Part shown: positions 47,883-60,184 of the stretch, piece by piece
Position numbering within the stretch: the stretch's first letter is position 1
Layout of the letters: the number at the start of each line of letters is the position of its first letter
Assembly: GCA_947034885.2 (NCBI GenBank)
Contig: OX344757.2
Location: 6,200,001-6,264,000, forward strand
Length of the DNA: 64,000 nucleotides
Origin: Thuidium tamariscinum
Lineage: Eukaryota > Streptophyta > Bryopsida > Hypnales > Thuidiaceae
Direction of reading: 5' to 3'
The notes under the pieces: model-generated
What the model was told of the DNA's origin: nothing
The model's database searches: none
The model's input: the letters and a program-made list of their open reading frames with translations, nothing else
Made by a program: the position numbers and the translations under genes

Positions 47883-48017
47883 CACTAGTAGAAATTTTTC
47901 CTGGTTTTATTGTTTTGGTCGCGTTGATGATCAACAAATTTCTATTAATCAATAAAAATCTATTGATCATCAATGTGACCTAAACAACAAAACTGAAGAA
48001 AAAAAATTCTACTAGTG
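47883..48017. mobile_element. CACTA-type MITE, foldback
   Basis: Ends CACTAGTAGAAATTTTT and AAAAAATTCTACTAGTG are flanked by a perfect AAT duplication (47880-47882, 48018-48020). The arms pair almost to the centre, with GATGATCAAC-A and TTGATCATCAA. 135 bases. CACTA ends plus a three-base target are diagnostic. Confidence 0.85.
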
Positions 48018-48479
48018 AATATTGTTGATGAGGTGAATAGACATCAAGGTGACATTAAAATGCTGGAATGCAAACAAAATCCATCTCCTTTAAGTTCTAT
48101 GGTTTTAGTACATAATAAGATTGGTACTAATGAGAAGAAGCCAAACCTTAGGAATCTCATGTCAAGTAAGAACATTCAAAATGCTTAGGTCCCATGACAC
48201 ATCATGCAATTTGGTCAATAAAAAACTAAAAATCTTCAATCTGAACTATCATGCCCTTATATTCACATGTTTGTTACTATAAGTAAAGACAATAGTGGCT
48301 TTATCATGCTTAATAATCAATAGCTTGCATTTGACCTATGAGTACTTCTAAATGGTATGATATTGTTTCCTTGACTTGTGCGAAATTCTCTTTATATGTT
48401 GTTTCGATGTATTGCAATTTGTTTCCACCGTATACTAGATATGGGGTAGAATTGTATTAAACCCCTTAACTATAGCTCG

Positions 48480-48713
48480 AGGGTTGCTATTATGTAAGCA
48501 TAAAAGTGTGAGCCTATGAGCCTAGAAGACTATACATCTATGATATAAGTGTCTATACTATAGTAACCTTTTATGTTGATAGTGTATATATGCTATAAGC
48601 ACCTATATTATAGGTGTTTATGTTATAAACACCTTCAAATGGTTGCATATACATACTTATCTATATGCTCAAGGCTCACATGCTCACACTTTCATGCTCA
48701 CATACTAGCACCG
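48480..48713 (+). mobile_element. GCTCAC-type MITE, copy 3
   Basis: Ends GGTTGCTATTATGTAAGCAT and CTTTCATGCTCACATACTAG are inverted, the latter running on into CACCG. The internal CACCTATATTATAGGTGTTT palindrome and TATAAACACCTTC match copies 2 and 4. Confidence 0.8.
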
Positions 48714-48719
48714 TTGACT

Positions 48720-49505
48720 ATAGCTCCAAGTTGTTCTTTACTAGTAGATGATCTAATATGAACTTGAAAATGAGAAAAATTAACCTTATGAAGGTAATGA
48801 GAATCACCTTTGAGATTTGAGAACCAATCAGAAGATCTAATTTTCCTTTGTTGGTTCCAAATACTTCTTTCTATTCTAAATGTGGAATTTTAGTACAAAT
48901 GTCTTCCGCTCCAAGCATCTCACTCAATGCATTTGCAATCTTCTTTCTATTTCTACATGTCATAGTCCTCTTCAATTTCAAATCTTCTTTAGAGGGGCCT
49001 TTCTTGGAAGGGCCTCTATAGATAAGCCCTATAGTTGGTCATCTACATGAAGGCTTGAATCTAGTTATCACATATGGAAACGAACAAGTCAAATCTACAT
49101 TTTCTAGAAACCTACATCCATTCGTTGTGTCCTATTTTTGCTAGATTACATATTGGGATGTTTACTAGAACTTCTTCAAAGTGTCAATTTTTGCAGAGGC
49201 ATTAAATGAAGTCATTATTCAAGTGGTTAAGGATATAGGATAAGAAATAGAATTTAAAAAATAGGATAAACAATGAAAGTAGAGGTCATATTGTATTCAT
49301 GAGTGTACCCCATTGACAATATCAAAAGAGCCAAATTGCTAACCAATCCTCAAGTTCATAGATAGCCAATTCTTATGGAAGTCCTAAAGAATACTACCAA
49401 GCTTTGATATCTAGATATATCTTGTCTACCTTATACATTGTGTTACATCCTTGTACTACTTGCAAAGTCAAATATGTTGTTTCTGGAATTTTTTTCCAAT
49501 TAGCT
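48720..49505. other. AT-rich stretch, nothing certain
   Basis: A small imperfect hairpin (AGAGGGGCCTTTC / GAAGGGCCTCT) lies near 48990-49020. No gene is supported. Confidence 0.4.
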
Positions 49506-49509
49506 TCTT

Positions 49510-51130
49510 TGTATACTTGTATAGTGGGGGTCCCAATCAAAATGGTGAAAACAATTTCAACTCTGACAACTTTGACAACTTTCTGAGAGCTCAAAAATTG
49601 ATATTTTATTATGAATTTTTTTTCACAACATCATCTATAAGTTAATAACATTCATGATAAATTTCAAGGCCAAAAAATTTACAAAAAAAAAATTCAAAAT
49701 CTACCAACATGTATAGCAGTGAAAAAAATTTCACTACTTTAAATAGTAGAAATCCCTATTTAATGTGACAAGACCTAATTTTTCTTGACAAATTTTGCTA
49801 AACATCAAATGTAACAATTCATGTTTTTATGTCAACAAAAATGTTCAATATAACATCAATGTTGACATAAAAATATGGGTTGTTACATTTGATGTCTAGC
49901 AAAATCTGTCAAGAAAAATTAGGTCTTGTCACATTAAATAGGGATTTCTACTAGTGTTTCAACTTTGACCCCCTCCCAAGGATTGAACTTCTTTTTTTGA
50001 CATGAAAATTTTGGCATAAAATAAACTTTATGCTCCTAATATGTGTGAAAAATTTCAAGGTCAAAAGATTAATTTTTAAAAAAATATTCAAAATCTCCCA
50101 ACTTGTATAGTTTTGAGAAAATTTTCACAATTGCCAACTTTGACACCCTCCTAAGGGCTGAAAAATTGGTTGCTTACCATGAATTTTTTTGTGTGAAGTC
50201 ATCTCTTTGTTGATAAATGATAATATGTATTCCAAATTTCAAGTTCAAATGAATTACCAAAAGAAAGACATCCAAAATTTCTCAACATGTGTAGTTATGA
50301 GGGCGAGTTTTTGAGCCCTTAGTATAGTGTCATTTTGTAGGTTAAAAATTTGACATAGATGTAAAAACTCATCCTCACAACTACACATGTTGGGAGATTC
50401 TAAATATCTTTTTTTAGATAAGTTTTTTGAACTTGAAATTTAGAGCATATATTATGAATATAGAGACTATCTCAGGCAAAAAATTTCATTGTAAATACAC
50501 AAATTTTCAGCCCTTGGGAGGGTGTCAAAGTTGGCAAAAGTGAAAATTTTCTTAGAGCTATGCATGTTGGGAGATTTCAAATATCTTTTTGTTGGTAAGA
50601 CTTTTGAACTTGAAATTTGGAGCACATGTTATCAACATAGAGATGACTTCACAAAAAAAATTCATGGTAAGCAACCAATTTTTCAGCCCTTGGGAAGGTG
50701 TCAAAGTTGGCAATTGTGAAAATTTTCTCAAAACTACACATGTTGGGAGATTTCAAATATCTTTTTAAAAATTAATCTTTTGACCTTGAAAATTTTCATA
50801 CATATTAGGAACATAAATTTTATTTCATGCCAAAAATTTCATGGCAAAAAAAAATTTCAATCCTTGGGAAGGTGTCAAAGTCAAAAATAGTGAATTTTTT
50901 TTCATCACTACACATGTTGATAGATTTTGAATATTTTTTTGTGTAAGTTTTTTGGCCTTGAAATTTTTCATGAATGTTATTAATTTATAGATGATTTTGT
51001 GAAAAAAATTCATAATAAAATATCAATTTTTGAGCTCTCACAAGGTTGTCAAAGCTGGCAGAGCTAAAACTGTTTTCACTATGGATTCTAAAATACCATT
51101 TTGATTGGGACCCCTACTGTACATGCTTGT
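49510..51130. repeat. Foldback element 1, arms of ~174-base units
   Basis: The two halves are inverted about a centre near 50338. The right arm has four units (starts about 50366, 50538, 50711, 50885), each with CATGTTGGGAGATTT and CCTTGGGA-GGTGTCAAAG. The left arm has three such units, reversed, plus an inserted CACTA-type MITE (49741-49956). The outer ends share GGGTCCCAATCAAAATGG and its complement. Tandem units within inverted arms are the plan of foldback transposons. Flanking DNA beyond the arms is weakly similar too, so the true ends may lie further out. Confidence 0.75.
49741..49956. mobile_element. CACTA-type MITE in foldback element 1
   Basis: The right end is CTACTAGTG; the left end is worn to AAATAGTAG. 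TTT flanks both sides (49738-49740, 49957-49959). The arms of about 80 bases pair closely (AGACCTAATTTTTCTTGACA and its complement). 216 bases. Confidence 0.75.
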
Positions 51131-51299
51131 TGCCCAACTGGACAAGAAAGTCTTTTCACAATCCAACATTGGAATAGATGGATCCTCTAACCCATATACA
51201 ATGCAAACTACATTGAAGTTGGCTTCAATACTATCACACATTAATCCCAGGGCTGTTTTTTCTGGTGATTTGTTGCAAAATTGCACCAAATTTTTTGGC

Positions 51300-51835
51300 T
51301 AGGCACCAAGCCTATAGGAAAAAAAACGATGAAATTTTGGATGAAATTGCCAATAAACTTCAAATTTAAAAAAAAATAGTGGATGAAATCGCCAAATAAT
51401 CACTAGAAAAACACTACGTTGTATTTGACAAAAAATATATAATAGTCAACAGAAACGTGTGGAGTGGATTGTGTTGAAGTCTCCCTTTGTTATGCAGAAT
51501 TTTTCATTGTAACATGAAATTCTACATTTTACTTGTTCAATTTTGTGTTGAAACATTGAAACGCAAAATTTTGCATTATGAAGGGAGAACTCAACACAAT
51601 CCACTCCACACATTGTGTTGAATATAACGCAATTGCAACGCAGTCTTTGTTAAGTAAAACGCAAATTTGACAAGTTCAACACAGTTTTTGGCAAGAATAG
51701 TGCAGTTTTTTTCTAGTGAATGGATGAAAATAGAATGATAGATATGTATTATGTATTAATATGATATTTTCTATCCAATATATGGATTAATGTTGAGATT
51801 TGGAGCTCGACAATAAAATGAAATATCGCCACTTT
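51300..51835 (+). repeat. Dispersed repeat, filled site
   Basis: Same repeat as 11835-12030, here split by the CACTA-type MITE at 51401-51718. Confidence 0.6.
51401..51718. mobile_element. CACTA-type MITE with inner hairpin
   Basis: Ends CACTAGAAAAACACTACG and GTGCAGTTTTTTTCTAGTG are flanked by AAT (51398-51400, 51719-51721). Inside, GTGTGGAGTGGATTGTGTTG pairs with CAACACAATCCACTCCACAC. The repeat at 11835-12030 shows the uninterrupted site. Confidence 0.85.
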
Positions 51836-51889
51836 GACACTTCACAAGAAATGAAAAAAAAATGATTAATCCCTTGAAGGTTGGATGTA

Positions 51890-52845
51890 ACACCCGACTT
51901 CTTACCATGACCTTATTTAGACAACACTGAAAAATGATTTGGCCTTTGATGCCCTAAATTTGCATATTACTCTTGCAATGGTCATGACTTTGCAATAAGT
52001 GGAATCATAGATGTGACAAGCAATTGTTGTCCACAATCTTATCCTCTTCACATGATCAAATGTGACAAAACAATTCTCAAAATTGCTACTTGATTGCATA
52101 TATCATACAAGGTCCACTCCACTTCCAAGACCATCCACAAGCATTTTGAACAAACAGACCTTGCCTTGCCCTTATCCTGGAAATAGACTATTACGGATCC
52201 CGTATGCAATGGTCGGTTTTGGCGATCACTAGCCGAAATAATTATTTTTTTAATAGGGCGTGACTTTAGCACCCCTTTTTTCTTTTTTTCCAAATTTTGA
52301 CAAGTCACTCAATGTATATTTGGCTTTTCGGCATCTCTCCTTGTTGTTTTAAACCTGTCATTTATGTCTCTTCTCCAAACTCATGGCGAGCGCTCTAGTG
52401 GGCGCTCGGGTGGGTGAGTAATTTGAACTCTCCACTTGATCATTTCCCATTTGCACATTTAGCATCGGCCATTTGAGGTATTTTGAAACTTCTACTCTTC
52501 AATTGAATCCTTTGGAAGTAGATGCTTGTTTTGTGTTTTTTGTGGCATGAAATGGCAGGGACTATTTGTGTATGCAGTTGTGTGTATTGTTTACAAGATG
52601 CTAATCCTGAACGACAATTCATTGTTCTTATAAACTAGTAACTTATAGAGCTTTGTCTCTTGTAGATGCCATCTGGAATAGGGCTTTGAGGTGCAAGTGT
52701 ACAAAAACAAGAATACTGCTACCTTCTTTGTGTTTGAAGAAGAGGAAAGTTTTGGCAAACACTTTAGAAATGGAAAGTGATAGAGATGAACATTGAGATT
52801 TACAGTTGTGGGTAGTCTTTTGCTTAGGGTTTTGAAGATGGCTTC
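51890..52845. other. Upstream part of the pogo element, not resolved
   Basis: This may contain the left part of the transposon whose transposase follows, including GCGAGCGCTCTAGTGGGCGC near 52386. No left terminal repeat matching a right one was found. Confidence 0.3.
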
Positions 52846-52848
52846 TAA

Positions 52849-55114
52849 GCAAGTGCCTCTGACAAATTTATAAAACAAGTCAGTGAAGAAGAGAAATATT
52901 TGGCGTTGGAAAATATTGCATCAAAACTTGCAGAAGATGAAGAATATATATGCCAACATGTTGCTCCTATCAAACCAAAAAATCCAATCGGAAGACCTCG
53001 TAGACCTCGATGTCTTTAAGCAACACTCCTCTCTATGGCACCAAGGGATCCACTTCCACTTCAATCCCAATGCAAGATACCAAAAAGGAGAGGTTAATAC
53101 ACTAATTGGTTTTGAGCAAAGACTTGGCCTCTTATTGAAGCTTCCATGAAACAACGTTGACATATTGGTGATGCTTTGCACTATCTTCAAGTTACTCACA
53201 GGTATACAAAATGTTTTTCATTCTACTTGATGAATGATATAGTCAATAAATTTTTGTTTTATTTGCATTAGAGGTTGTTGGAATTTCATCGGTAGACAAA
53301 ACCGCTTGAGAAATTTGATTTCTTTAGGGAATTTGTAAGATACTAGTATGCCTACAAAATATAATTTAAATTCTTTGATTTTCTAAATACTTGGATTCAG
53401 TGACCCTTTAAATTTATCATGTCTTGGACATACAAATCTCAAATTATTTTGATGTGTCTTTGTATCTCAAATTCTTTTGTAATCTATTTAATGTTGTAAT
53501 TATCATTTACAGACAATTGGACATTGTGCATTGATTGTCTTTTTAGGAAACCTAATTCAAGTGAAGGGTTTTTTGATAAACTTTCGCAAGGATCCCTATA
53601 CGAATAGTTCACATTTGATGGAAAATTGAAGCCCAAATTTTTGGAACATGTCAAAGAGAAGAAGCCAGTTCACTCCTACGGCTCAAAATCAAGGTCCTCT
53701 TTCTTCAAGACCTGATGTCATCAAAGGCATTTGTGATTTGCTTTTGAAAATGAGGGATGCAGGGCAATCTTTAGGTGCTGGAATTGTGCAACCCATTATT
53801 GTGGGCTACATTTCAGCTCATGCTCCAAAGCTTTTGGAAAAATTCAAAGTTACATTGGAGTGGACTTGACACTTCATGGAGACACAATTGAATTGGTGTT
53901 ACTGTCAAGCTTTAATTGCTTGCAGAAAGCTTCCACAAGATTGGGAAGATCTAGGAAAATGCATGGCTTATAGACTTGTTTATTTGATAAAAGCATATGA
54001 CATACCTCTTGCCCTGATTGTTAACACTGATCAAATAGGTATGTGCATTCTTTGTATTATATTTTTAAGGTAGTTTTGTTTTATATATTAATAATGTTTT
54101 TATGAACTATGTAAAAATGTCTTTGCTGTTCAAATTGCTATGATTGATGCAAACAACATTGACATACATGTGTTCTTCTCAAATTTTGAGTATAATGTAA
54201 TTTCTCATGGCTAATTTATAGGCATATATTTAGTTCCCATGGCAAGGGAGCATACATGGGAGAGAAAAAGTATGAAGGATGTGAAGGCAATCGGAATGGA
54301 AGATAAGCAGCAAGTGAATGTTTATGTTTCATGGGCAGCTGATGGTTATTTTCTTCCCTTTCAAATCATTTTTACGGGTAAGACTAATTGGTGCTTACCC
54401 AAAAGTGCATCTGCAACATAGTGTTTGGATTCTGGTTTTTACTTTTCAATGACAGAGAATCATTGGTTGAATTTGAAGACTTGCAAAGAATTTGTACAAA
54501 AGATTCTTATTCCATATTATATGCGTATCTCACACACAATAGGTTTACTAGCAAATCAAAAATTTGTTTGGCTCATTGACTACTGGTTAGTGCACAAATC
54601 AAAGGCCTTTCTTTCATGGATGAAGAAAGAATTTCCTTCAGTTTGTGTATTATTTGTACCTACCAATTGTACCTCTAAATTTCAACCTACAAATGTGGTT
54701 ATACAAAGGCCATTGAAATGTGCATTCTCCGAATGCTTCAAGCAATGGACTACTACTTGTATTCAAGAGCATCTTGAATGTCAAGCACAAGAGGCCAACC
54801 TTGATGGGCCTTCTGAGGTCAAACTTGACTTACATATAGGTACTTTACGTGATTGCATATGTGAGTGGCTTTTAGAAGCTTGGAAATATGTCAGATGTCA
54901 TTGAGAGATGATTAAAAGAGGTTGGGCTAAATGCTGATTGCTCAGATCATTTGATAGAGCATTCCAAGTTGAAGCCATGGAGGCTGATTCAAAATCATCT
55001 CTTTTTGTAGGTGGAGACAACATTTGCAAAGAACTTGAAGAGCTTCATGAATATTGGGACGATTTGTTTGATGATGTTGATGTTTTAGAGATGATAGTAA
55101 ATTTGACTATGTGA
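52849..55114 (+). pseudogene. Decayed pogo-type DDE transposase (Tc1/mariner)
   Basis: The gene would cut and paste its own element. The first exon, to 53201, holds an acidic stretch, a G-R-P-R patch near 52995 and a helix-turn-helix region with Y-T-N-W (about 53095). Intron 1 is 53202-53546 (GT-AG). Exon 2, to 54038, carries SSRPDVIKGICDLLLKMRD and ends in N-T-D-Q-I-G across intron 2 (54039-54221). Exon 3 continues I-Y-L-V-P-M, the family's usual sequence after the first catalytic Asp. The second Asp is in L-I-D-Y-W. The third lies in Q-P-x-D in relatives but is Asn here. There are about eight in-frame stops and one frame change, many of the stops fitting CGA-to-TGA or TGG-to-TAG. It is dead. 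The tail is acidic (W-D-D-L-F-D-D-V-D). Confidence 0.85.
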
Positions 55115-55272
55115 TTTTTTTCTTAAAACTAGTGCTAAGTAGTGAACTTAATTTGGACTTGATGCCTACCATGTTTTGTAGGATCAAAGGTCTTTTTGCA
55201 CCTTTGATATAGTTTATGTACTCACTATTTGTAAATGGCTTTTCAATAATAAATAGTCATATTTATGAATTA

Positions 55273-55497
55273 TGGTCAATTTTGTTAAAATGGCGGTATT
55301 CCAATAAAATGGCATGATATTCCGTTAAAATGACACATTTTCTTCCTCTACATCTAGGCCTCTATGTCAAAATGGTACACAAAATATGTCAAAATGGCAC
55401 TTGAAATTTGTCAGAGTGGCACATGGAATATGTTAAAATGGCATTGGAATTTGTCAAAATGACACTTGGAATATCGCCATTTTAACGATATTGACCA
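55273..55497. mobile_element. TA-flanked MITE with 22-base tandem units
   Basis: Ends TGGTCAATTTTGTTAAAATG and CATTTTAACGATATTGACCA are inverted over about 32 bases and flanked by TA (55271-55272, 55498-55499). Between them, at 55364-55472, are five units of 21-22 bases with core TGTCAAAATGGCAC. Target and length suit a Tc1/mariner or pogo-type MITE. It lies 158 bases beyond the pogo transposase stop, so it might have been mobilised by such an enzyme, but shared ends with that element were not found. Confidence 0.75.
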
Positions 55498-55509
55498 TAA
55501 TTGCTTTTT

Positions 55510-57000
55510 AGGAAAAAAAAATTATTTACAAAAGGATTTATAAAACAACTTGGTATTTTCGACTTTGTTGAAACTTAAAAGTATGAATCATAATTTATAA
55601 ACAATCCTTCATGTACGGGGGTAGTATGAAATAAACTTTGCATTTCTATAAAGTTTTAAAATATAAACTTAATTTAACATCCAAATTTTAGAATTGATAA
55701 AAAAAAGGTTGATTTACATAAGTGATTGTTTTCAGGTATTGAAACTTAATACCATAGCCAAGATGGTGTAGGTCAAGTTCATTATTTTGCATGCATATAT
55801 CAATGCATGATTGTAAATTTGTAATATTGTTGAATGTTGTTCCATTTATGTCATGTTTTTATTCAAAATTCCTTACATTTACAATAGAAGTACTTCATTT
55901 GATTTAGTACTTGTAAACTTTGACATAATTACAAAAAATTTGCAATATTAGGCAAAGTTGCTTAACAATTTTTTCAAATATTCAACAATTTTTGAAAAAT
56001 ATTTAAAGAATTTAGGCAATTTCAATTTCAATTAATTTTTGTCAAATTCGACCCATGCGTAGGGTATACTCCATTTTAGCATATCCTTTTGTGTCAAAAA
56101 TTTGATCAATCTCACCTCCATCCATTGTTATTACTCTGTAAAGAGAATATAATCTTGCGCACATTAGATGAGCTAAGGAGCTTGAATTTATCTATGACAT
56201 TCTTTAATGCATCACTATGAAGCATCTCCTTTGGTTTGGGCCCATTGTAATAAGGAATGTGTTGAGGGACTCCTTACTTGTTGCTATAGTTATGATAGAA
56301 GTTTTGGTTGTATGAGTCCTAGCCACTTTGTGAGTAGTTAGTTCAGTGATTACTTCAAGAGACTCTCTGTATTGACCATCAACAGTTGCATGCAAATGGA
56401 CATCTATTTGGATGTATGCGGGTGACAAATCTCTAGTTCTCAGTACGTAATAAATCTACAAGTTACAAAGACTAAAACAAATTGGAGACTATCTACAAAC
56501 TTTGTAGAGCAGAGTAGAGTCAAGGGGAAGAATTTGACCTAGGCTAAAAGGTTGTTTGGTGGTCCCAATTCACTCAATTTCATTTCTTTTTGAAGCATGT
56601 GCAAGGTAATGACATTTTGTATTTTCACATATCAACTAATAGGCCAATACAATTTGACTTTTTGAACTTTAAATCTTGATCATTATGGATGTTTGACATC
56701 ATGGTGCGTTTCCATGCATGATTATCATATTGTTTATCCATGCTTCCTATGCATTTTATCCCACATGTGGATCGACGATACAGCAGTAGTTTTAAAAGAA
56801 TGTCACCATCAACTCTAATTGGGAGAAGTTGAACCTTTTGACATTCAATGGTATCAAAGTTAACCTGGACAAGTTCCTTTTATAATCTGCGCACTAAAGA
56901 CAATTTGCAAAGGCATTCTAATACATTTAAGGGATCACAATGATAGGGAGGGAGAAGAAGAGAAGAAAACCCAAACAATGCAAGAATACTAACTGTAATA
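55510..57000. other. AT-rich stretch, nothing recognised
   Basis: Short frames only. A 74-codon minus-strand frame (56204-56428) has no motif. Confidence 0.4.
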
Positions 57001-57015
57001 CGGAAGGTAGTAGGA

Positions 57016-58161
57016 ATGTATGAATTCACTGTTCATAGCAAAGAAACATTCAAAGAAGAAGATTGCCAATGTTTAATTGGCATCTTGTCTTCAAAATCAT
57101 TGAATAATTCTATTACTCAATCTAGATACTCACATTTGACATTGTTGACATTGAACAAAATTGTATTCTTGGAGCATCCACTACCGCAGAACTCCACTTT
57201 GATAGGACATAGTTATGGGCATTCACCATTGGATTTTTCAAAAACAAGTATTATTTTTTCAATTGAAGTTAGCAAGAGCTATGGCAAGGGACCAGAAACC
57301 CTATAGCATTGTGCAAGAAGAAGCCAATAGAATCATTTATGACTGCTACATCTTGATTGCAAAATAAATTTCTTAACAATGCCATTATCACCTTGGACTT
57401 CTTCCTCTATGACAATAGAAGAAGGAGAGAATCTAAAGTAGCCATGAAGGAAAATAAGTAGGCACATTTACAAAATCTTGATTACCTAGTGGTAAAACAA
57501 ATGAGACTTCATGATCTTTAGCAACAATACTAGCTATAATAAAGCATTAAAGAAAAGTGTGAGCAAGATGTACTAAGAAGCAAACAATGATGTTTGCATA
57601 TGCAAGGGTGTGAATATAAAAGAGAGACCTTTAGAGTTGTTCCAAATGAAACGAAAACCTTGCAGAGAAGAGTTCTCAAAGTCTTATAGGATATAGAAGC
57701 TTATTAAACATATTTGATGAAATAATACATAGATATGCATGTTCCAAAGAGCCAATGATGTAGTATGGCAAACGTTGACATTAAAATGCCTTGGTAATTG
57801 ATTATTTCAATTCAAGAGAACTTATTTTATCTATTGTGAGTGTTGGACATTCCAATCATGGGTAGGAAAAAGAGGAGGGCAAAAAACAACATTCGTTATT
57901 TGAATAGAAGGCAATTGTTGACAGCTAGAATGATTAGACGGTTGCCTTGAGTTAGCTCAACTAATTTGTTGGGTACAATGAGAAATTTAATATATGAAGG
58001 TGTAGTTTCATGTGAAGCAATAAGAAAGACTATCATGGAGGTTGGGCCCATTCTTGTAAAGCTCAATCAAAGATTGCCTTTGAATATAATGATTGTGATG
58101 AATACAATAATGAAGAAGAAATAGAAGTAGATGGGGAAGTAGACGAAAAAGAAGAAGAGTA
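57016..58161 (+). pseudogene. Weak coding remnants with acidic tail
   Basis: A 96-codon frame opens at 57016. Further on, G-R-K-K-R-R-A-K begins a basic stretch at about 57857. Just before 58161 another frame ends in a strongly acidic tail (N-N-E-E-E-I-E-V-D-G-E-V-D-E-K-E-E-E, stop). The pieces are in different frames, so if they were one gene it has decayed. I do not recognise the protein. Confidence 0.25.
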
Positions 58162-58689
58162 ACAACAACAATGAACACTACTAACATTGGAATTGGAGAT
58201 AGATCTTGTAGGTACTAATAGAATGTTAAGCAAGTAACTATTACAAGTGATTTTAAACTAGAATGTAAGTGAAAGTGTTTTTCTAGACATATCTTTTGTA
58301 GCTTTATATCATTTTGTGCACATCAAAAGCCCAATTCCTACAGTATATAGCATGTAAAGAAAAGATGTATCTTAAGTCTTTTATGGCTTAAAAACTGAAA
58401 CATCTTGAAATCTGGTCTAAAATCTTCAAATTTTGCTGATTTTTAGCCAAAATTGAGCCCTTTGATTTTCAACCCTTTGGGTCAGTTTTTGTAAAACTCT
58501 TCAAGTGTCCAAAAATTTTGAAAAAAATTAGAGTGAATTTGATGTATAGAATCTACAAGTACAAATTTTTTTGTCTTGAAACCTTAAAAATTGTAGAAGT
58601 TATTTAGAAGATTCTCTTGAGGTGTATTTAACTATTTTTTATTTATTTATTTATTTTTAGACATTATCTTCAACCTAAATCCTATGTTG

Positions 58690-59925
58690 TCTTTGCACAA
58701 TCTAGCATATGTTGAAAGCAAATGTATGTCTCTAAAATGGTTATCAACAACTAGTGTCTAAGAAGGCCAAAAAAACTTGGGCATTTGATGAAATCCCTAA
58801 GATATCCTATTAGCAAATATATGTCCCAAAAAACATGGCCGTCAACAACTAGGGTTTCAGAAGGCAAAAAAAATTAGCATTTGATCAAACTTCTTGCCTA
58901 CCCTATCAACAAATGTTTGTCTCCAAAAGCATGGTTGTCAACGGCTAGGGGCTAGAAAGGCCAAAAAAAATTCTACATTTGACTACTTTGCGGTCTCTAT
59001 TGGAAACAAATTTAAGTTTTGAAAAAGCATTGCAATCAACAACTAGGGTCCAAGAAAGGCAAAATAAATTGTAACATTCTATGAAATCAAAATATTGTAA
59101 ACCCTAAATTAGAATCCAAAAAAGCTTGGCTATTAACAACTGTCCATTGGAAAAGTAGAAGACAATAAATCATTTTACAAAATTGTAGCCAATGTTGAAA
59201 GTACACTAGAATAAAAAAAAAATGAAACCATCAATGATTGGGATCTAAAAAATAAATGAGCCACAAACCTAGATTTGCATTACTCCGCACACTTGTTGTC
59301 TCTTCATTTGCTTGGATCATTGTTTCTTCATGCACATCTATTCACTTGAATTCCATTGTAGCCTCCCCTTCTTTGATGGTAGTAGCTTTTTCTTTGTCCT
59401 CTTCCCCTCCTTTCATATATTGGTGCATCAGTACCTTTGAAGACAACCCTACAAACTCATCAAATGTTGAAATTTTTGGGCCTTTTTAGATCCTAACCAT
59501 TGATGGCTATGATTTTAGAGACATACATTTGCTTTTAGCATATACTAAATTGCAACAAACTCATCAAATGTAGAAATTTTGTAGGCCTTCTTAGACCCCT
59601 ATCATTGATGGCGATGATTTTTGGTACATACATTTACTTTTAATATATGTTAGATAGCTTCAAACCTATCAAATGCTGAAATTGTTTTTGGCCTTTGTAG
59701 ATCCCTGCCATTGAAAGTCATGGTGTTAGAGACTTACATTTGCTTTCAACATATGCTACATTGCTAAAAATTGTTGAAGTGCTAAAAAGTTTTTGGCCTT
59801 CTTAGACCCTAGCCATTGGCAGCTACGATATAAAGACATAAATAAACTTTCTATGCATGCTAGGGGTTTGATTTATTGCTAAAATTATTCGACCTCCTTA
59901 GACCACAACTATTAACAAATGCTAA
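58690..59925. repeat. Foldback element 2, arms of ~100-base units
   Basis: The left arm (about 58700-59170) has five units spaced 95-99 bases, marked by CAACAACTAGGG and AGAAGGCCAAAAA (starts near 58744, 58843, 58938, 59037, 59134). The right arm (about 59465-59925) has five units spaced 92-107 bases, marked by the reverse motifs GGCCTTCTTAGACCC and CCATTG (near 59481, 59585, 59692, 59797, 59889). The spacer at 59175-59460 is open on the minus strand over about 50 codons and encodes an acidic, Glu/Thr-rich stretch. It has the same plan as foldback element 1 but is unrelated in sequence. Confidence 0.7.
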
Positions 59926-60184
59926 TTCAATTGTGTGTTTTTTAATACATAAACTACAACTTCTTTTAATCTTGATTTCTACATTGTTTTTGAAATGTTG
60001 ACAAGATAGAGATCCACAAGCACAAAGAGTAGACACTTCACTTTAGCCTTTTTTTTTGTAGATAGATTGGAATTATAATTGCACGGTTTTTTTGAAAGAG
60101 ATTGTGAATACTTCTTCTTGTCTTGAGCAATTGAGGTATTGATTAGGGTATCGACCATAAACAAAATCAAAAATCAATGTTTCT

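Noticed and set aside
55364-55472. 22-base repeats as a CRISPR-like or satellite array
   Set aside because: The units are contiguous without spacers and lie within a TA-flanked MITE whose ends share the unit core.
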